The position numbers and the translations under genes are program-made. The notes under the pieces are model-generated. The model worked only from the letters and a program-made list of their open reading frames with translations, had not been told where the DNA came from and made no database searches. A stretch of DNA of 64,000 nucleotides, from positions 1 to 64,000 of the forward strand of contig NZ_JAIPUT010000005.1 of assembly GCF_020055635.1 (NCBI RefSeq), in the 5' to 3' direction. Source of the stretch: Marivita sp. GTDB taxonomy: Bacteria > Pseudomonadota > Alphaproteobacteria > Rhodobacterales > Rhodobacteraceae. Positions within the stretch are counted from its first letter, which is position 1. Each line of letters begins with the position of its first letter. Positions 55,242 through 63,534 of the stretch are shown piece by piece.

Positions 55242-56327
55242 CTAGGCGGCCTTTGTTTCCAGTTCTCCACGCAGGCGCGGCAACGCTTCGGGATGGGTTT
55301 TTTGAAGCCAGTCGATGAGTTTTTCCCGCACCTCGCAGCGCAGGTCCCAAGCCTGTGGCGAGGTCCGCGCGCTCATCAATCCGCGGATGGCGATGGTATC
55401 CTTGTCGGTGTCGGTCACCTGCAGATTGACGACGTTGCCGTCCCAATGCGGAGATTTTCCGACGATCTCTTCAAGCTGCTTGCGCACGTCGGCGACCGGA
55501 ACGGTGTAATCGAGATACCAGTAGACCGATCCGATGATCGACGCGCTTTCCCGGGTCCAGTTCTGGAACGGTTTTTCGATGAAGTAACTCAGCGGGACAA
55601 CCATGCGCCGCCAGTCCCAGATCCGGACGACCACATAGGTCGCGAAGATTTCCTCCACCCAGCCCCATTCACCTTCGACAATCACCACGTCTTCGAGCCG
55701 GATCGGCTGGGTGATCGCGATCTGCACACCGGCGATCAGGTTGGCAAGGACGGGCCGCGCGGCGAGACCGAGGATCAGGCCGGCCGCACCCGCCGAGGCG
55801 AACAGGCTGACGCCGTATTCCTGCACCGGTTCGAAGGTCAGCAGCACCGCGCCAGTGGTGAAGATCGCCAGCAGGATGGTGACCGTGCGGCGCAAAACGC
55901 GCACCTGCGTCACGAATTTCCGCGCGGCGAGGTTGTCATCCGTGTCCAGCCGATGCTTGCGCACCGCCCGGTCGCTGAAATGCCGCGTGAGAATGATCGC
56001 GGTCCAGCCCAGGAACACGATCAGCAGGACAAGAAACAGATGCCCGAGCCATTGTTCATAGCCATAGGGCAGTTCGAGGATCGGCACGGTGATCGCCAGC
56101 GCGGCAAGGATAAAGGCAAGGCGCGTGGGTCTGCGCGCGCGCCGCAGGAGGGACGCGCCCAAGCCCTGTGTGGTGTCGGTGAAACGCCGGAGCAACCGGA
56201 AGACCAGGAAATGCAGAATGACAGCGACCACCAGGGCCGCTGTCATGAAGAGGATCGGCGCAAGCCAGTCCGGCCAGCCTGCTGCCGCCTCGCCTAGTTC
56301 AGGTAGGTATGACCACACCTGTTCCAT
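55242..56327 (-). CDS. MscS-family mechanosensitive channel (short form)
   Basis: A 361-residue channel with about four membrane segments before the MscS domain. The pore helix region is GAAGLILGLAARPVLANLIA, followed by QPIRLEDVVIVEGEWGWVEE and YFIEKPFQNWTRES. It has no large periplasmic domain, unlike the other MscS protein in this window. It lies 4 bases after the SSS symporter gene, which suggests coordinated solute uptake and release. Confidence 0.92.
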   Translation of the reverse strand: MEQVWSYLPELGEAAAGWPDWLAPILFMTAALVVAVILHFLVFRLLRRFTDTTQGLGASLLRRARRPTRLAFILAALAITVPILELPYGYEQWLGHLFLVLLIVFLGWTAIILTRHFSDRAVRKHRLDTDDNLAARKFVTQVRVLRRTVTILLAIFTTGAVLLTFEPVQEYGVSLFASAGAAGLILGLAARPVLANLIAGVQIAITQPIRLEDVVIVEGEWGWVEEIFATYVVVRIWDWRRMVVPLSYFIEKPFQNWTRESASIIGSVYWYLDYTVPVADVRKQLEEIVGKSPHWDGNVVNLQVTDTDKDTIAIRGLMSARTSPQAWDLRCEVREKLIDWLQKTHPEALPRLRGELETKAA

Positions 56328-56331
56328 CGGA

Positions 56332-57933
56332 TCACCAGAACCAGATCACGAAACCGGCTGTGGCAACGGCGAGCAATCCTGCCCAGAGGGTCCGGTCGAT
56401 CCAGATCGGACGCTCGAGGGTGGTGAAGATCTCCTTTGCCTCGGAACCCGACCATACGAGGTTCTTGACGTCCTCCTTCTCGTCCTGACGCGTCATCGCG
56501 GACAGGCCGAAATGAACGATGATGCCGAGCAACATCATGATCGAGGACATCACCGTGTAGTGGATTGCTGGCAGCCCCCAGGATTCCCACACCCCGGTCA
56601 CTTCTTTCAGGATGAACAGCGGTATGCCGATCACCAGGCCGAGCACGATGGTCCAGAACGCGCCGGTGCCATTGAGCCAGGACACGAACAGCCCGAGGAT
56701 ATACACGACCACGATGGTCGGGATGATGTAGGACAGTGACGACTGGAAGTAGCTGAACAGGCTCTCGAAGCTCGAGATCATCGGCGCATAGATCGCGCCG
56801 AACACCATGACGATGCCGGTGACCACGCGGCCCAGCCAGACCTGGCGGTCTTCGCCGATGTTCCAGATCGGTTCGACGAAATCCTTCACGACAAGCGTCG
56901 AGGCAGAGTTCAGGGCCGAGTCGAGGGACGACATGATCGCGGCGATCAGCGCCGCCATGATCAACCCGCGAATACCGACAGGCATCAATTCGAAGGCCAG
57001 CGTCGGAAAGGCGAGGTCCGGCGTTTCCAGGTCGGGATACAGCTTGAGAGCGATAAGCCCGGGCAGGATCATCAGGAACAGGTTCGGCAGCTTCAGGAAG
57101 CCGGCGAACAGGGCACCGACCTGGCCTTCCTTGAGGTTTTTCGCGCCAAGCGTGCGCTGCACCACGAACTGGTTGATGGTCCAGTAGTAGAAGCCAAGAA
57201 GCACGACGCCCCAAAGCCCGGTCCACGGAAGGAAATCGTCATCCGCCGGCAGAATGAGCTTGGTTTTCTCCTCGGGCACGTCGACGAAGAGCTCCTGCCA
57301 TCCCCCGATCTCGTTCAGACCGAGCCAGAACAGGGCTGCCGCCCCGATGATGAGCAGGATGGCCTGTACGGTGTCGGTCACGACCACGGCCGAGAGGCCG
57401 CCGAGAATTGTATATATCCCCGCGACAAGCGCCAGAACCGCCACCGCCGTCCACAGGTTGAGGTATCCGGTCACGTTCGAGATAACCAGCCCGCCCGCAT
57501 AAAGCGCACCAGCGGTGTCGATGAACATGATCGCCAGGATCGTGAAAAGCGAAAACGCCCTGCGGGACCGGACGTCATATCGCCGTTCGAGAAATTCGGG
57601 GACGGTCGATATCTTGGCGCGCAGAAACGAGGGCAGAATGAAGATCGCGAAAAGGATGAGAACGAGCGCGGCTGTCCATTCATAGTTGAAGATCACGACA
57701 CCATTCGAATAAGCGCCGCCCATCAGGCCGACGAAACTCGACCCCGACATATTCGAGGCAAAAAGCGAGAAACCGATAAGATACCAGGGCAAGGATCGGC
57801 CCGCGAGGAAATAACTGTCCGATCCTCCTTCCAGTTTTTTCGAAACGTATATGCCATGGGCAACGACCCCGATGAAATAGATCAGCACGATCGTGTAATC
57901 TATCCAACTCAGATCAAATTTTGCGTCTCCCAT
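56332..57933 (-). CDS. Sodium:solute symporter (SSS family, SGLT-like)
   Basis: A 533-residue transporter with about 14 membrane segments and SSS signatures such as SDSYFLAGRSLPWYLIGFSL, FASNMSGSSFVGLMGGAYS, and SSLDSALNSASTLVVKDFVE. The SGLT branch usually carries sugars or inositols with sodium. ATG 57933 has AAGGAG 8 bases upstream; the upstream in-frame start at 57975 is unlikely. It heads an apparent operon with MscS and Gfo/Idh genes, consistent with import and oxidation of a sugar or cyclitol. Confidence 0.9.
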   Translation of the reverse strand: MGDAKFDLSWIDYTIVLIYFIGVVAHGIYVSKKLEGGSDSYFLAGRSLPWYLIGFSLFASNMSGSSFVGLMGGAYSNGVVIFNYEWTAALVLILFAIFILPSFLRAKISTVPEFLERRYDVRSRRAFSLFTILAIMFIDTAGALYAGGLVISNVTGYLNLWTAVAVLALVAGIYTILGGLSAVVVTDTVQAILLIIGAAALFWLGLNEIGGWQELFVDVPEEKTKLILPADDDFLPWTGLWGVVLLGFYYWTINQFVVQRTLGAKNLKEGQVGALFAGFLKLPNLFLMILPGLIALKLYPDLETPDLAFPTLAFELMPVGIRGLIMAALIAAIMSSLDSALNSASTLVVKDFVEPIWNIGEDRQVWLGRVVTGIVMVFGAIYAPMISSFESLFSYFQSSLSYIIPTIVVVYILGLFVSWLNGTGAFWTIVLGLVIGIPLFILKEVTGVWESWGLPAIHYTVMSSIMMLLGIIVHFGLSAMTRQDEKEDVKNLVWSGSEAKEIFTTLERPIWIDRTLWAGLLAVATAGFVIWFW

Positions 57934-58275
57934 CCGAACAACTCCTTCAGCCACATTCATTGCGGGGGTCGACAATGCAGACGATCAGAAGCGGCGGGTC
58001 ACTCTTTCCGGTCGTCGCAAAGAACGGCGTCACCCTTTTCCATCAGTCAGCCAAGCAACCGCCGGGCGTTTCGACCCTGGGTGACAATGCTCCGAAACAC
58101 GCGCGCCGACACGGCGGGCCAGCGGATTTCGATCAAGGCACCAAGTTTGTTCACACAAGGTCAAATCATCTTGAATCAAACGCCGATGGCAGTTTCCGGT
58201 TTCGCGGGCCATGACGAAAAAATTCGGGAACTTCGCGCTTTTCCTGGCGTTCGCGGTAACGCATTTGGAAAACTC
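57934..58275. other. Intergenic region upstream of the SSS operon
   Basis: About 340 bases without a credible gene; open frames here lack ribosome sites and similarity. A short palindrome TTGTTCACACAA lies at 58147-58158. No GGAAC-N-CGTT element is seen, which sets the SSS operon apart from its neighbours. The promoter for the symporter must lie here but I cannot place it. Confidence 0.4.
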
Positions 58276-58590
58276 TCAGAGAAACACCATCAGGACAATC
58301 GCAATAGCAGTCGCAACCAATAGGCCAACAATGAGTGGCCCCGCCTCGCGCCGCCGCCGTTCCGTCTGCGGATTGTCGGCAAGCTGTTCGGGGCGGTCGG
58401 ATGCACCGGCATCGCCAGGACCCGCACGGACGTCTTTCGGTTTGGCAGGGCTGCGTTGTTCCTCGACAAGACGTCGGGACTCTTCGGACATCGGTGTTTC
58501 GGAGTGAGTTTGATCGGTTGGATTGCGACGATCCGAATTCAATTCCGGGTCATTCCGTCGTTCATTGTCATTTGCAGGGTGATCGGCCAT
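58276..58590 (-). CDS. Small tail-anchored protein
   Basis: A 104-residue protein with a long, very polar N-terminal part rich in Asp, Glu, Arg and Pro, and one C-terminal membrane segment (GPLIVGLLVATAIAIVLMVF) after a basic RRRREAG stop-transfer. This is a tail-anchored layout; I do not recognise the family. ATG 58590 has GGAG upstream. A near-consensus stress promoter lies upstream. Confidence 0.72.
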   Translation of the reverse strand: MADHPANDNERRNDPELNSDRRNPTDQTHSETPMSEESRRLVEEQRSPAKPKDVRAGPGDAGASDRPEQLADNPQTERRRREAGPLIVGLLVATAIAIVLMVFL

Positions 58591-58629
58591 TTTGTTTCTC
58601 CTTTCCGCTTGCGGATATTGCAATCGGAA

Positions 58630-58655
58630 AAGGGGGCCAGCAATGCGATGGTTCC
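58630..58655 (-). promoter_or_regulatory. Possible EcfG-type promoter (one mismatch) for the tail-anchored protein
   Basis: Minus-strand GGAAC (58655-58651), 17 bases, CCTT (58633-58630), 40 bases upstream of ATG 58590. Confidence 0.4.
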
Positions 58656-58748
58656 ATATTCACGCTGAGGCTATTTTACGCCCAGACGCGACATTGTTTT
58701 GGGAAAGGCAAGAAGAGGGTAAAAAACGCCTGAAACACAATATCGGTT

Positions 58749-58774
58749 CCAAAAATATATTCAAAATATTTTGG
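58749..58774. repeat. AT-rich imperfect inverted repeat upstream of the PRC-barrel gene
   Basis: CCAAAAATAT at 58749-58758 is mirrored by AAATATTTTGG ending at 58774, with one extra base in one arm. It lies about 75 bases before the PRC-barrel start in a locally AT-rich stretch and could be a regulator site. Confidence 0.45.
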
Positions 58775-58847
58775 CACCTTTACGGTCATGGGTTGTTGCT
58801 ATGACAGGCCGCAGCAACGCGGCGAAGTTACGAATAGGAGAAACTTC

Positions 58848-59906
58848 ATGAAAAAGCTTCTTGCAACAACAGCCATCGCGACAATGGCGGCGATGCCGTT
58901 GTACGCGGAAAACCATACCGGCGGTGATTCCACCTCAGGCGAACAGCAAGCCTCGATGAGCGATCCGTCGATGACCTCTGGCGACCTGCAAATCCGGGGT
59001 TCCGAATTGATGGGCAAGACCATCTACGTCCCGGGAGAAGGCAGTTCGGCCGACCAGATCGAAAACGAAGTCGCGGACGCCTCTGACCAATGGCAGGACG
59101 CAGGCGAGGTCGGCGACATCATCCTGAGCCGTGAAGGTGAGTTGAAATCCATCACGATGGATGTCGGCGGTTTCCTGGGAGTTGGCGAAAAGGTCGTCAG
59201 CGCATCGATGGACGAGCTGAGGTTTGTCACGGATTCCGATGACGAAGGTGAATACTTCATCGTTTTCAATGGCGACCGGTCCGAGCTTGAAGACCGCGAG
59301 GCCTTTGATCAGGCCGCTGCAGAGCAGCAGGGCGATCAGATGATGAGCGATCAGTCCGGGACCCAGACAGCGTCGTCAGGTCAATCGGGTGACTCCGGTC
59401 AGTTGACCACGACCGGCGATGATATGGAAAGTGCCGATAGTTCCGAGTCGACAGACACGATGCAGGACAACACCGATACCGCGAGCGATACGTCGTCGTC
59501 GGACATGACCGAAGACGAGCGCACCGCCGACATGTCCGAGCAGGACGGTTCGTCCACAATGTCGGAAGAAGAAACGGCAGCCAATACGTCTGGGCAGGAT
59601 GATCAGACCGCGCAGCAGACACAGGACACGCTGTCGTCCTTCACCGCTGACGAACTCGAAGGCATGCCGGTCTACGGCAGCGAAGGCGATCGCGTCGGTG
59701 AAGTCGAACGCATCATCCTGACAAACGACGGTCAGGTCGAAACCGTTGTTGTTGACGTCGGTGGCTTCCTTGGTCTCGGCGAAAAGCCGGTGGCCGTGGC
59801 ACTTGACGACTTGCTGGCTGGCGAAGATGCCAACAGCGGCGAGATGCGTCTGTCGGTCAATCACACCGAAGAGGATTTGCAGAACATGGAATCCTGGGAA
59901 GAGTGA
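58848..59906 (+). CDS. Secreted protein with two PRC-barrel domains and acidic linker
   Basis: A 352-residue exported protein with signal ending PLYAE. Two PRC-barrel repeats lie near residues 50-130 and 268-325. Both contain the matching core DVGGFLGVGEK / DVGGFLGLGEK. Between them, residues about 150-262 are a low-complexity linker very rich in Asp, Glu, Ser, Thr and Gln with no hydrophobic core. PRC-barrel proteins of this kind are common stress-induced envelope proteins in alphaproteobacteria; the function is unclear. ATG 58848 has TAGGAG 7 bases upstream. A terminator follows. Confidence 0.88.
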   Translation: MKKLLATTAIATMAAMPLYAENHTGGDSTSGEQQASMSDPSMTSGDLQIRGSELMGKTIYVPGEGSSADQIENEVADASDQWQDAGEVGDIILSREGELKSITMDVGGFLGVGEKVVSASMDELRFVTDSDDEGEYFIVFNGDRSELEDREAFDQAAAEQQGDQMMSDQSGTQTASSGQSGDSGQLTTTGDDMESADSSESTDTMQDNTDTASDTSSSDMTEDERTADMSEQDGSSTMSEEETAANTSGQDDQTAQQTQDTLSSFTADELEGMPVYGSEGDRVGEVERIILTNDGQVETVVVDVGGFLGLGEKPVAVALDDLLAGEDANSGEMRLSVNHTEEDLQNMESWEE

Positions 59907-59932
59907 TCCGCTTTGTTTGGTAACGAGTAACC

Positions 59933-59961
59933 GGGGTCGCCCATCGGGCGGCCCCTTTTTT
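59933..59961 (+). terminator. Rho-independent terminator after the PRC-barrel gene
   Basis: Stem 59933-59942 pairs with 59946-59955 (10 bp with one G-U), loop ATC, followed by a run of six T. It lies 27 bases past the stop codon. Confidence 0.9.
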
Positions 59962-59972
59962 GTTGCGCGCCC

Positions 59973-60575
59973 TCAAGAGTTCGAGAGAGACCCGGCAACG
60001 GTGATCAGGATCGCGGCGGCAGACGACATGGTGAATATGCCGAAAACCGCAAAGAGACCGTCGCGGAGCAGCAAAGACGTTGCGAAAAGCAGAACCGCAG
60101 CACCAAGAACGGATGACGAGAAAGGCACGATTTCAAGAAACGGCATGGACGCGCCGCAGATCAAACAGAGCGCCTGAATGGTCTTGCGGCCCGGCCAGCG
60201 CAGCATCGTATGCCAGCGATCTCGCGAATGATGATCAAGCCAACCGGCGACGCCATGCAGCTTTTGAACGGCCGCATTCGCGCGCTGACCCTCAAGCGTA
60301 TAGTTCATCATGAAACGTGGCAGCCACAGCTTCTTGCGACCCGCGACCATCTGCACGGATATGGCGGCGATCGCGATTCCGCAGGCTGACGAGAACAGGG
60401 GTATCCCGCTCAGCGGCGACACCACGAGCAGGGCGGGAACCATCAGGATGGGCAAAAAAGACCGCCCCCCGAAGGCATCAATGGTTTCCTGCACGCTTAC
60501 GGTTTCCTGATCAGAAAGGTCTTCGAGGCGATCAACAATCTGGTTGACGCTGGTGGTGCCCGTCATGTCATCCAT
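59973..60575 (-). CDS. ExoD-family exopolysaccharide/membrane protein
   Basis: A 200-residue inner-membrane protein with family features RSFLPILMVPALLVVSPLSG, SACGIAIAAISVQMVAGRKK and several hydrophobic segments. ExoD in rhizobia affects exopolysaccharide and alkali tolerance; the molecular role is unknown. ATG 60575 and ATG 60566 are both possible. The gene has an exact stress-type promoter back to back with that of trkH. Confidence 0.87.
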   Translation of the reverse strand: MDDMTGTTSVNQIVDRLEDLSDQETVSVQETIDAFGGRSFLPILMVPALLVVSPLSGIPLFSSACGIAIAAISVQMVAGRKKLWLPRFMMNYTLEGQRANAAVQKLHGVAGWLDHHSRDRWHTMLRWPGRKTIQALCLICGASMPFLEIVPFSSSVLGAAVLLFATSLLLRDGLFAVFGIFTMSSAAAILITVAGSLSNS

Positions 60576-60609
60576 GTGTGGTCTTCCGTAGAAATTGGAT
60601 TTTGACGTC

Positions 60610-60634
60610 AACGTTCCACCGATGCGACCGTTCC
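60610..60634 (-). promoter_or_regulatory. EcfG-type promoter for the ExoD-family gene
   Basis: Minus-strand GGAAC (60634-60630), 16 bases, CGTT (60613-60610), 34 bases upstream of ATG 60575. Its -35 element lies 5 bases from that of the plus-strand trkH promoter. Confidence 0.72.
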
Positions 60635-60639
60635 GGCGC

Positions 60640-60665
60640 GGAACGAAAATGCGGGGTGCGGCGTT
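60640..60665 (+). promoter_or_regulatory. EcfG-type promoter for trkH-trkA
   Basis: GGAAC (60640-60644), 17 bases, CGTT (60662-60665), 26 bases upstream of ATG 60692. Confidence 0.72.
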
Positions 60666-60691
60666 CGTGTAGGCCACACAAGGAAACCCGC

Positions 60692-62143
60692 ATGCGTTAC
60701 AAGCGTGGCCAGGCCAGCACCAGTTGGCAGGCCCGTCCCCTCACGGTGTTGAAGGCCCTGTTGTCGCACGGCCATATCCTGGCCGCCGTGCTTGCTGTTC
60801 CCTTGGGTGTCGCGCTTTTCGAGCAGCAATGGGCGCTTTCGCTCGCGCTGACGGTTCCGACGGTATTCTGTCTCGGGGCCGCGGCGCTCAGCACCCGGTA
60901 CGGCGTGCCGAAGGACCTGCGGGAAAACGAGGCGGTCTGCACCTTCGTGGCGATATTTCTCTTGTTGTCGATACTTCCGGTCCCGGCCTTCTCCGTATTG
61001 GGCATGGGGCTGCATGATGCTCTTTTCGAAGCGGTGTCCGGAGTAACGTCCACAGGCCTGACCGTGGCGCAGGGAACGATGGAATGGCCCTTTGCCGGGC
61101 ATATCCTGCGCGGCTGGCTGCAATGGTCGGGTGGGTTCGCCATCGCCGTCGCGGGTGTCGCGCTGATTTTGGGACCGGGCGCTGCGGCCAGCACAATGGG
61201 GCATGTCGGGATCGACGACCGGGACATTCTGACCTCGACCCGGTCGCAAGCGCGGGACTTGCTGATCGCATATGCGGTGATGACCGGTATCGCCATCGGG
61301 TTGCTGGTCGTTCTGCTGCCGAGTTGGCAAGAAGGCGTCGCCGTCGCATTGACCGCTGTTTCGACCGGGGGCTTCACCCCCCGCGCCGACAGCCTGGCGA
61401 GCTATTCGACCGGCGCGCAGGTCGTGGTCATCCTCATCTGCCTGTCCGCATCGGTGTCCCTGATCGCGTATGCCCATCTCAGGAAGCGCGATTGGCGGGG
61501 CGCTTTGGAACAGAGCGAGGCCGCGAGGTATTCCGGCTTGGCCCTGGCTGGCCTGGTCGCGGTGGCCCTGGTTCTGTGGCTGACGGGTCAGCCGTCACTG
61601 AGCGACATGCTGGACGCCATGTTCAATTTTCTGAGCGGGCTGTCCACGGCCGGCTTTTCCAGCGCGCCGATCAACACGGAGTCTGGATATCTTGCGCTCG
61701 TTCTCCTGGGCATGGTCATCGGCGGCGGCATCGGGTCGACGGCCGGCGGCGTCAAATTCGACAGGGTGATCACCCTTGCGTCGATGGTGCGGGTGTCCTT
61801 GCTCAGGTTGCGTGTGCCTCCCCGTGCCGTCACCAGCCTCCGGGATCGCCGGTCGAAGGTTGCCGCCGACCAGGTCATTTCGATCGGGGCCGTGGTGTTT
61901 TGCTACGCGGTCTCGGCCCTGGTGTTCTGGATGTTCTTTCTGCTGTCCGGCGAACCGCCGCTGTCGTCGCTGTTCGAGGTCATCTCGGCCCTGTCCACCG
62001 TGGGTCTGTCGTCCGGTCTCACCGGGGCCGAAATGCAGACCCACCTGAAATATGTTCTGATGGCCGCGATGCTGCTGGGCCGATTGGAATTCCTTGCGTT
62101 GCTTCTGGCGCTGTCGCCGGGCACGTGGATCAAACGGAGTTGA
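60692..62143 (+). CDS. TrkH/KtrB-family potassium transporter subunit
   Basis: A 483-residue potassium channel-like subunit. Four selectivity-filter loops are visible: SGVTSTGLTV, TAVSTGGFTP, SGLSTAGFSS and SALSTVGLSS. ATG 60692 has AAGGA upstream and lies just after the stress promoter. It is followed after 3 bases by its regulatory partner. Potassium uptake is the first response to hyper-osmotic shock, which fits this island. Confidence 0.93.
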   Translation: MRYKRGQASTSWQARPLTVLKALLSHGHILAAVLAVPLGVALFEQQWALSLALTVPTVFCLGAAALSTRYGVPKDLRENEAVCTFVAIFLLLSILPVPAFSVLGMGLHDALFEAVSGVTSTGLTVAQGTMEWPFAGHILRGWLQWSGGFAIAVAGVALILGPGAAASTMGHVGIDDRDILTSTRSQARDLLIAYAVMTGIAIGLLVVLLPSWQEGVAVALTAVSTGGFTPRADSLASYSTGAQVVVILICLSASVSLIAYAHLRKRDWRGALEQSEAARYSGLALAGLVAVALVLWLTGQPSLSDMLDAMFNFLSGLSTAGFSSAPINTESGYLALVLLGMVIGGGIGSTAGGVKFDRVITLASMVRVSLLRLRVPPRAVTSLRDRRSKVAADQVISIGAVVFCYAVSALVFWMFFLLSGEPPLSSLFEVISALSTVGLSSGLTGAEMQTHLKYVLMAAMLLGRLEFLALLLALSPGTWIKRS

Positions 62144-62146
62144 ACC

Positions 62147-62833
62147 ATGCGTATCGTCGTCGTCGGAGCCTCGCGCTTTGGGCAAGCCACAACCGAACAA
62201 TTGCTGGACAAGGGACACGAGGTCGTTCTTGTCGACAGTGACCGTGCCAAGCTTGAGGAACTGGAAGAGGAGCTAGACTGCGGCATGCTGCATGGCGATG
62301 GGTCTCTCCCTTCGGTCCAGCGCGAGGCCTATGGCGACCATGCCGATGCGCTGATCCTGCTCACAAACAGCGATGACGTGAACATTCTTGCTGCGACCGT
62401 GGGAAGGTCGATCGGGTTCGAACGCGTGCTGCCGCAGATCGTGCGTGGCGAACTGATCTCGGTCTGCGAGGAACTGGGGCTCGAGGACGTGATCGCGCCG
62501 CATCATCGCGTCGCGCGTTCCATCGTTCGACTCCTCGAAGACAATGACGACGCCTCGATGGAGTTGCGCTTTCACAAGGGGTTGCAACTTGTCGGGTATC
62601 AGGTCCCGGACCGGCTGAGTGGCAAACGCGTCGGCGGCTTGGACCTGCCTGACCGCTGCCGCGCCATCGGCATCGCCCGCGGAGAGGATGAAAACCTCGT
62701 ATCCGATGACACGGAACTCAATGCGGGCGACAAACTGGTCCTGTTGGTCGACGACTCCGCGAAATCCGAACTCGATGCGTTTTTCGAGGACGATGGTGAC
62801 AATTCGCCGTCCCCGGAGGAGGACGACGACTGA
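62147..62833 (+). CDS. TrkA/KtrA-family regulatory subunit
   Basis: A 228-residue cytoplasmic gating subunit with one RCK-N Rossmann domain (RIVVVGASRFGQATTEQLL, VVLVDSDRAKLEELEE) and one RCK-C domain (residues about 140-215), so KtrA-like in size rather than the double-length enteric TrkA. The glycine motif is GASRFG rather than GxGxxG. The acidic tail EDDGDNSPSPEEDDD is unusual. It is co-transcribed with the TrkH-type gene. Confidence 0.92.
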   Translation: MRIVVVGASRFGQATTEQLLDKGHEVVLVDSDRAKLEELEEELDCGMLHGDGSLPSVQREAYGDHADALILLTNSDDVNILAATVGRSIGFERVLPQIVRGELISVCEELGLEDVIAPHHRVARSIVRLLEDNDDASMELRFHKGLQLVGYQVPDRLSGKRVGGLDLPDRCRAIGIARGEDENLVSDDTELNAGDKLVLLVDDSAKSELDAFFEDDGDNSPSPEEDDD

Positions 62834-62854
62834 GCCTGTCGGCTCGATCCGGGG

Positions 62855-63226
62855 TCAGGAATGGTGCGACAGCCAGTTGCAGATCGTCTGGAACACCATC
62901 GGTTTGGGCATTTTCGCAGCGGCGGGAAATTGTTGCAGGACCCTGGAACTGCGTTCCTCGTAGCCGGTCAGGAACAGGATGGGGACGTTCTTGTCCGTCA
63001 ACCGTCGGGCGACGTCTTCGCTGGTCTGGTCACGACCCAGGTTGACGTCGAGGATGGCCCATCGCGGCAGGGTGCCGGATTCCAGTTCGGCCAGCGCGGT
63101 TGCCGCGCAATGATACGGCCCCATGACCGCGTACCCGGCTTCTTCGAGCGACACCGCAAGGTCGATCGCTATGATGACCTCATCTTCAAGGACCAGGATA
63201 TGGTCGCGCTGCTCTTGGGGCGTCAT
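62855..63226 (-). CDS. Stand-alone receiver-domain response regulator
   Basis: A 123-residue protein with only a CheY-like receiver domain. The acidic pocket is E14-D15, the phospho-acceptor is D60 (AILDVNLG), the switch Thr is in LFLTGY and the conserved Lys in KMPKP. No output domain follows. ATG 63226 has GGAG 6 bases upstream; ATG 63238 is the alternative. Single-domain receivers feed phosphoryl groups in several general stress pathways, and this one sits in a block of stress promoters. No kinase gene is in view. Confidence 0.87.
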   Translation of the reverse strand: MTPQEQRDHILVLEDEVIIAIDLAVSLEEAGYAVMGPYHCAATALAELESGTLPRWAILDVNLGRDQTSEDVARRLTDKNVPILFLTGYEERSSRVLQQFPAAAKMPKPMVFQTICNWLSHHS

Positions 63227-63238
63227 TTTCTGCTCCAT

Positions 63239-63534
63239 TCCTGACGTCAAATCACACTCTCGCCGCATAGAGGACCTGGTGCCGGACCTGTCATCGCTGA
63301 GCGTCGGGTGTCAACAGATTTTCGGCAAGCTGCTGGAAAGGCGGAATAAAATTCCACCTTTAAGAGATATCGACGTTCAATCTTAGCAAAATTCAAAGCG
63401 TCTGCAAGTAGAGTACTTGCAGAAAATGCAACTTCTGGTCCCGCCTCCCTCAAGAACAGATTCCGCCGGATTTTGGGAACCAAGGCCTGACAGCCCCGTT
63501 CACAAGCAAGGCATCAGTCAACGGAGTGTGAGCC
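63239..63534. other. Intergenic region between the receiver gene and the gluconate-dehydrogenase-type gene
   Basis: About 300 bases with AT-rich centre (63340-63430). It contains the exact plus-strand stress promoter listed separately. I see no gene in it; the promoter for the receiver gene must also lie here but does not match the same consensus. Confidence 0.4.
63476..63500 (+). promoter_or_regulatory. EcfG-type promoter for the gluconate-dehydrogenase-type operon
   Basis: GGAAC (63476-63480), 16 bases, CGTT (63497-63500), 34 bases upstream of ATG 63535. Confidence 0.7.
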
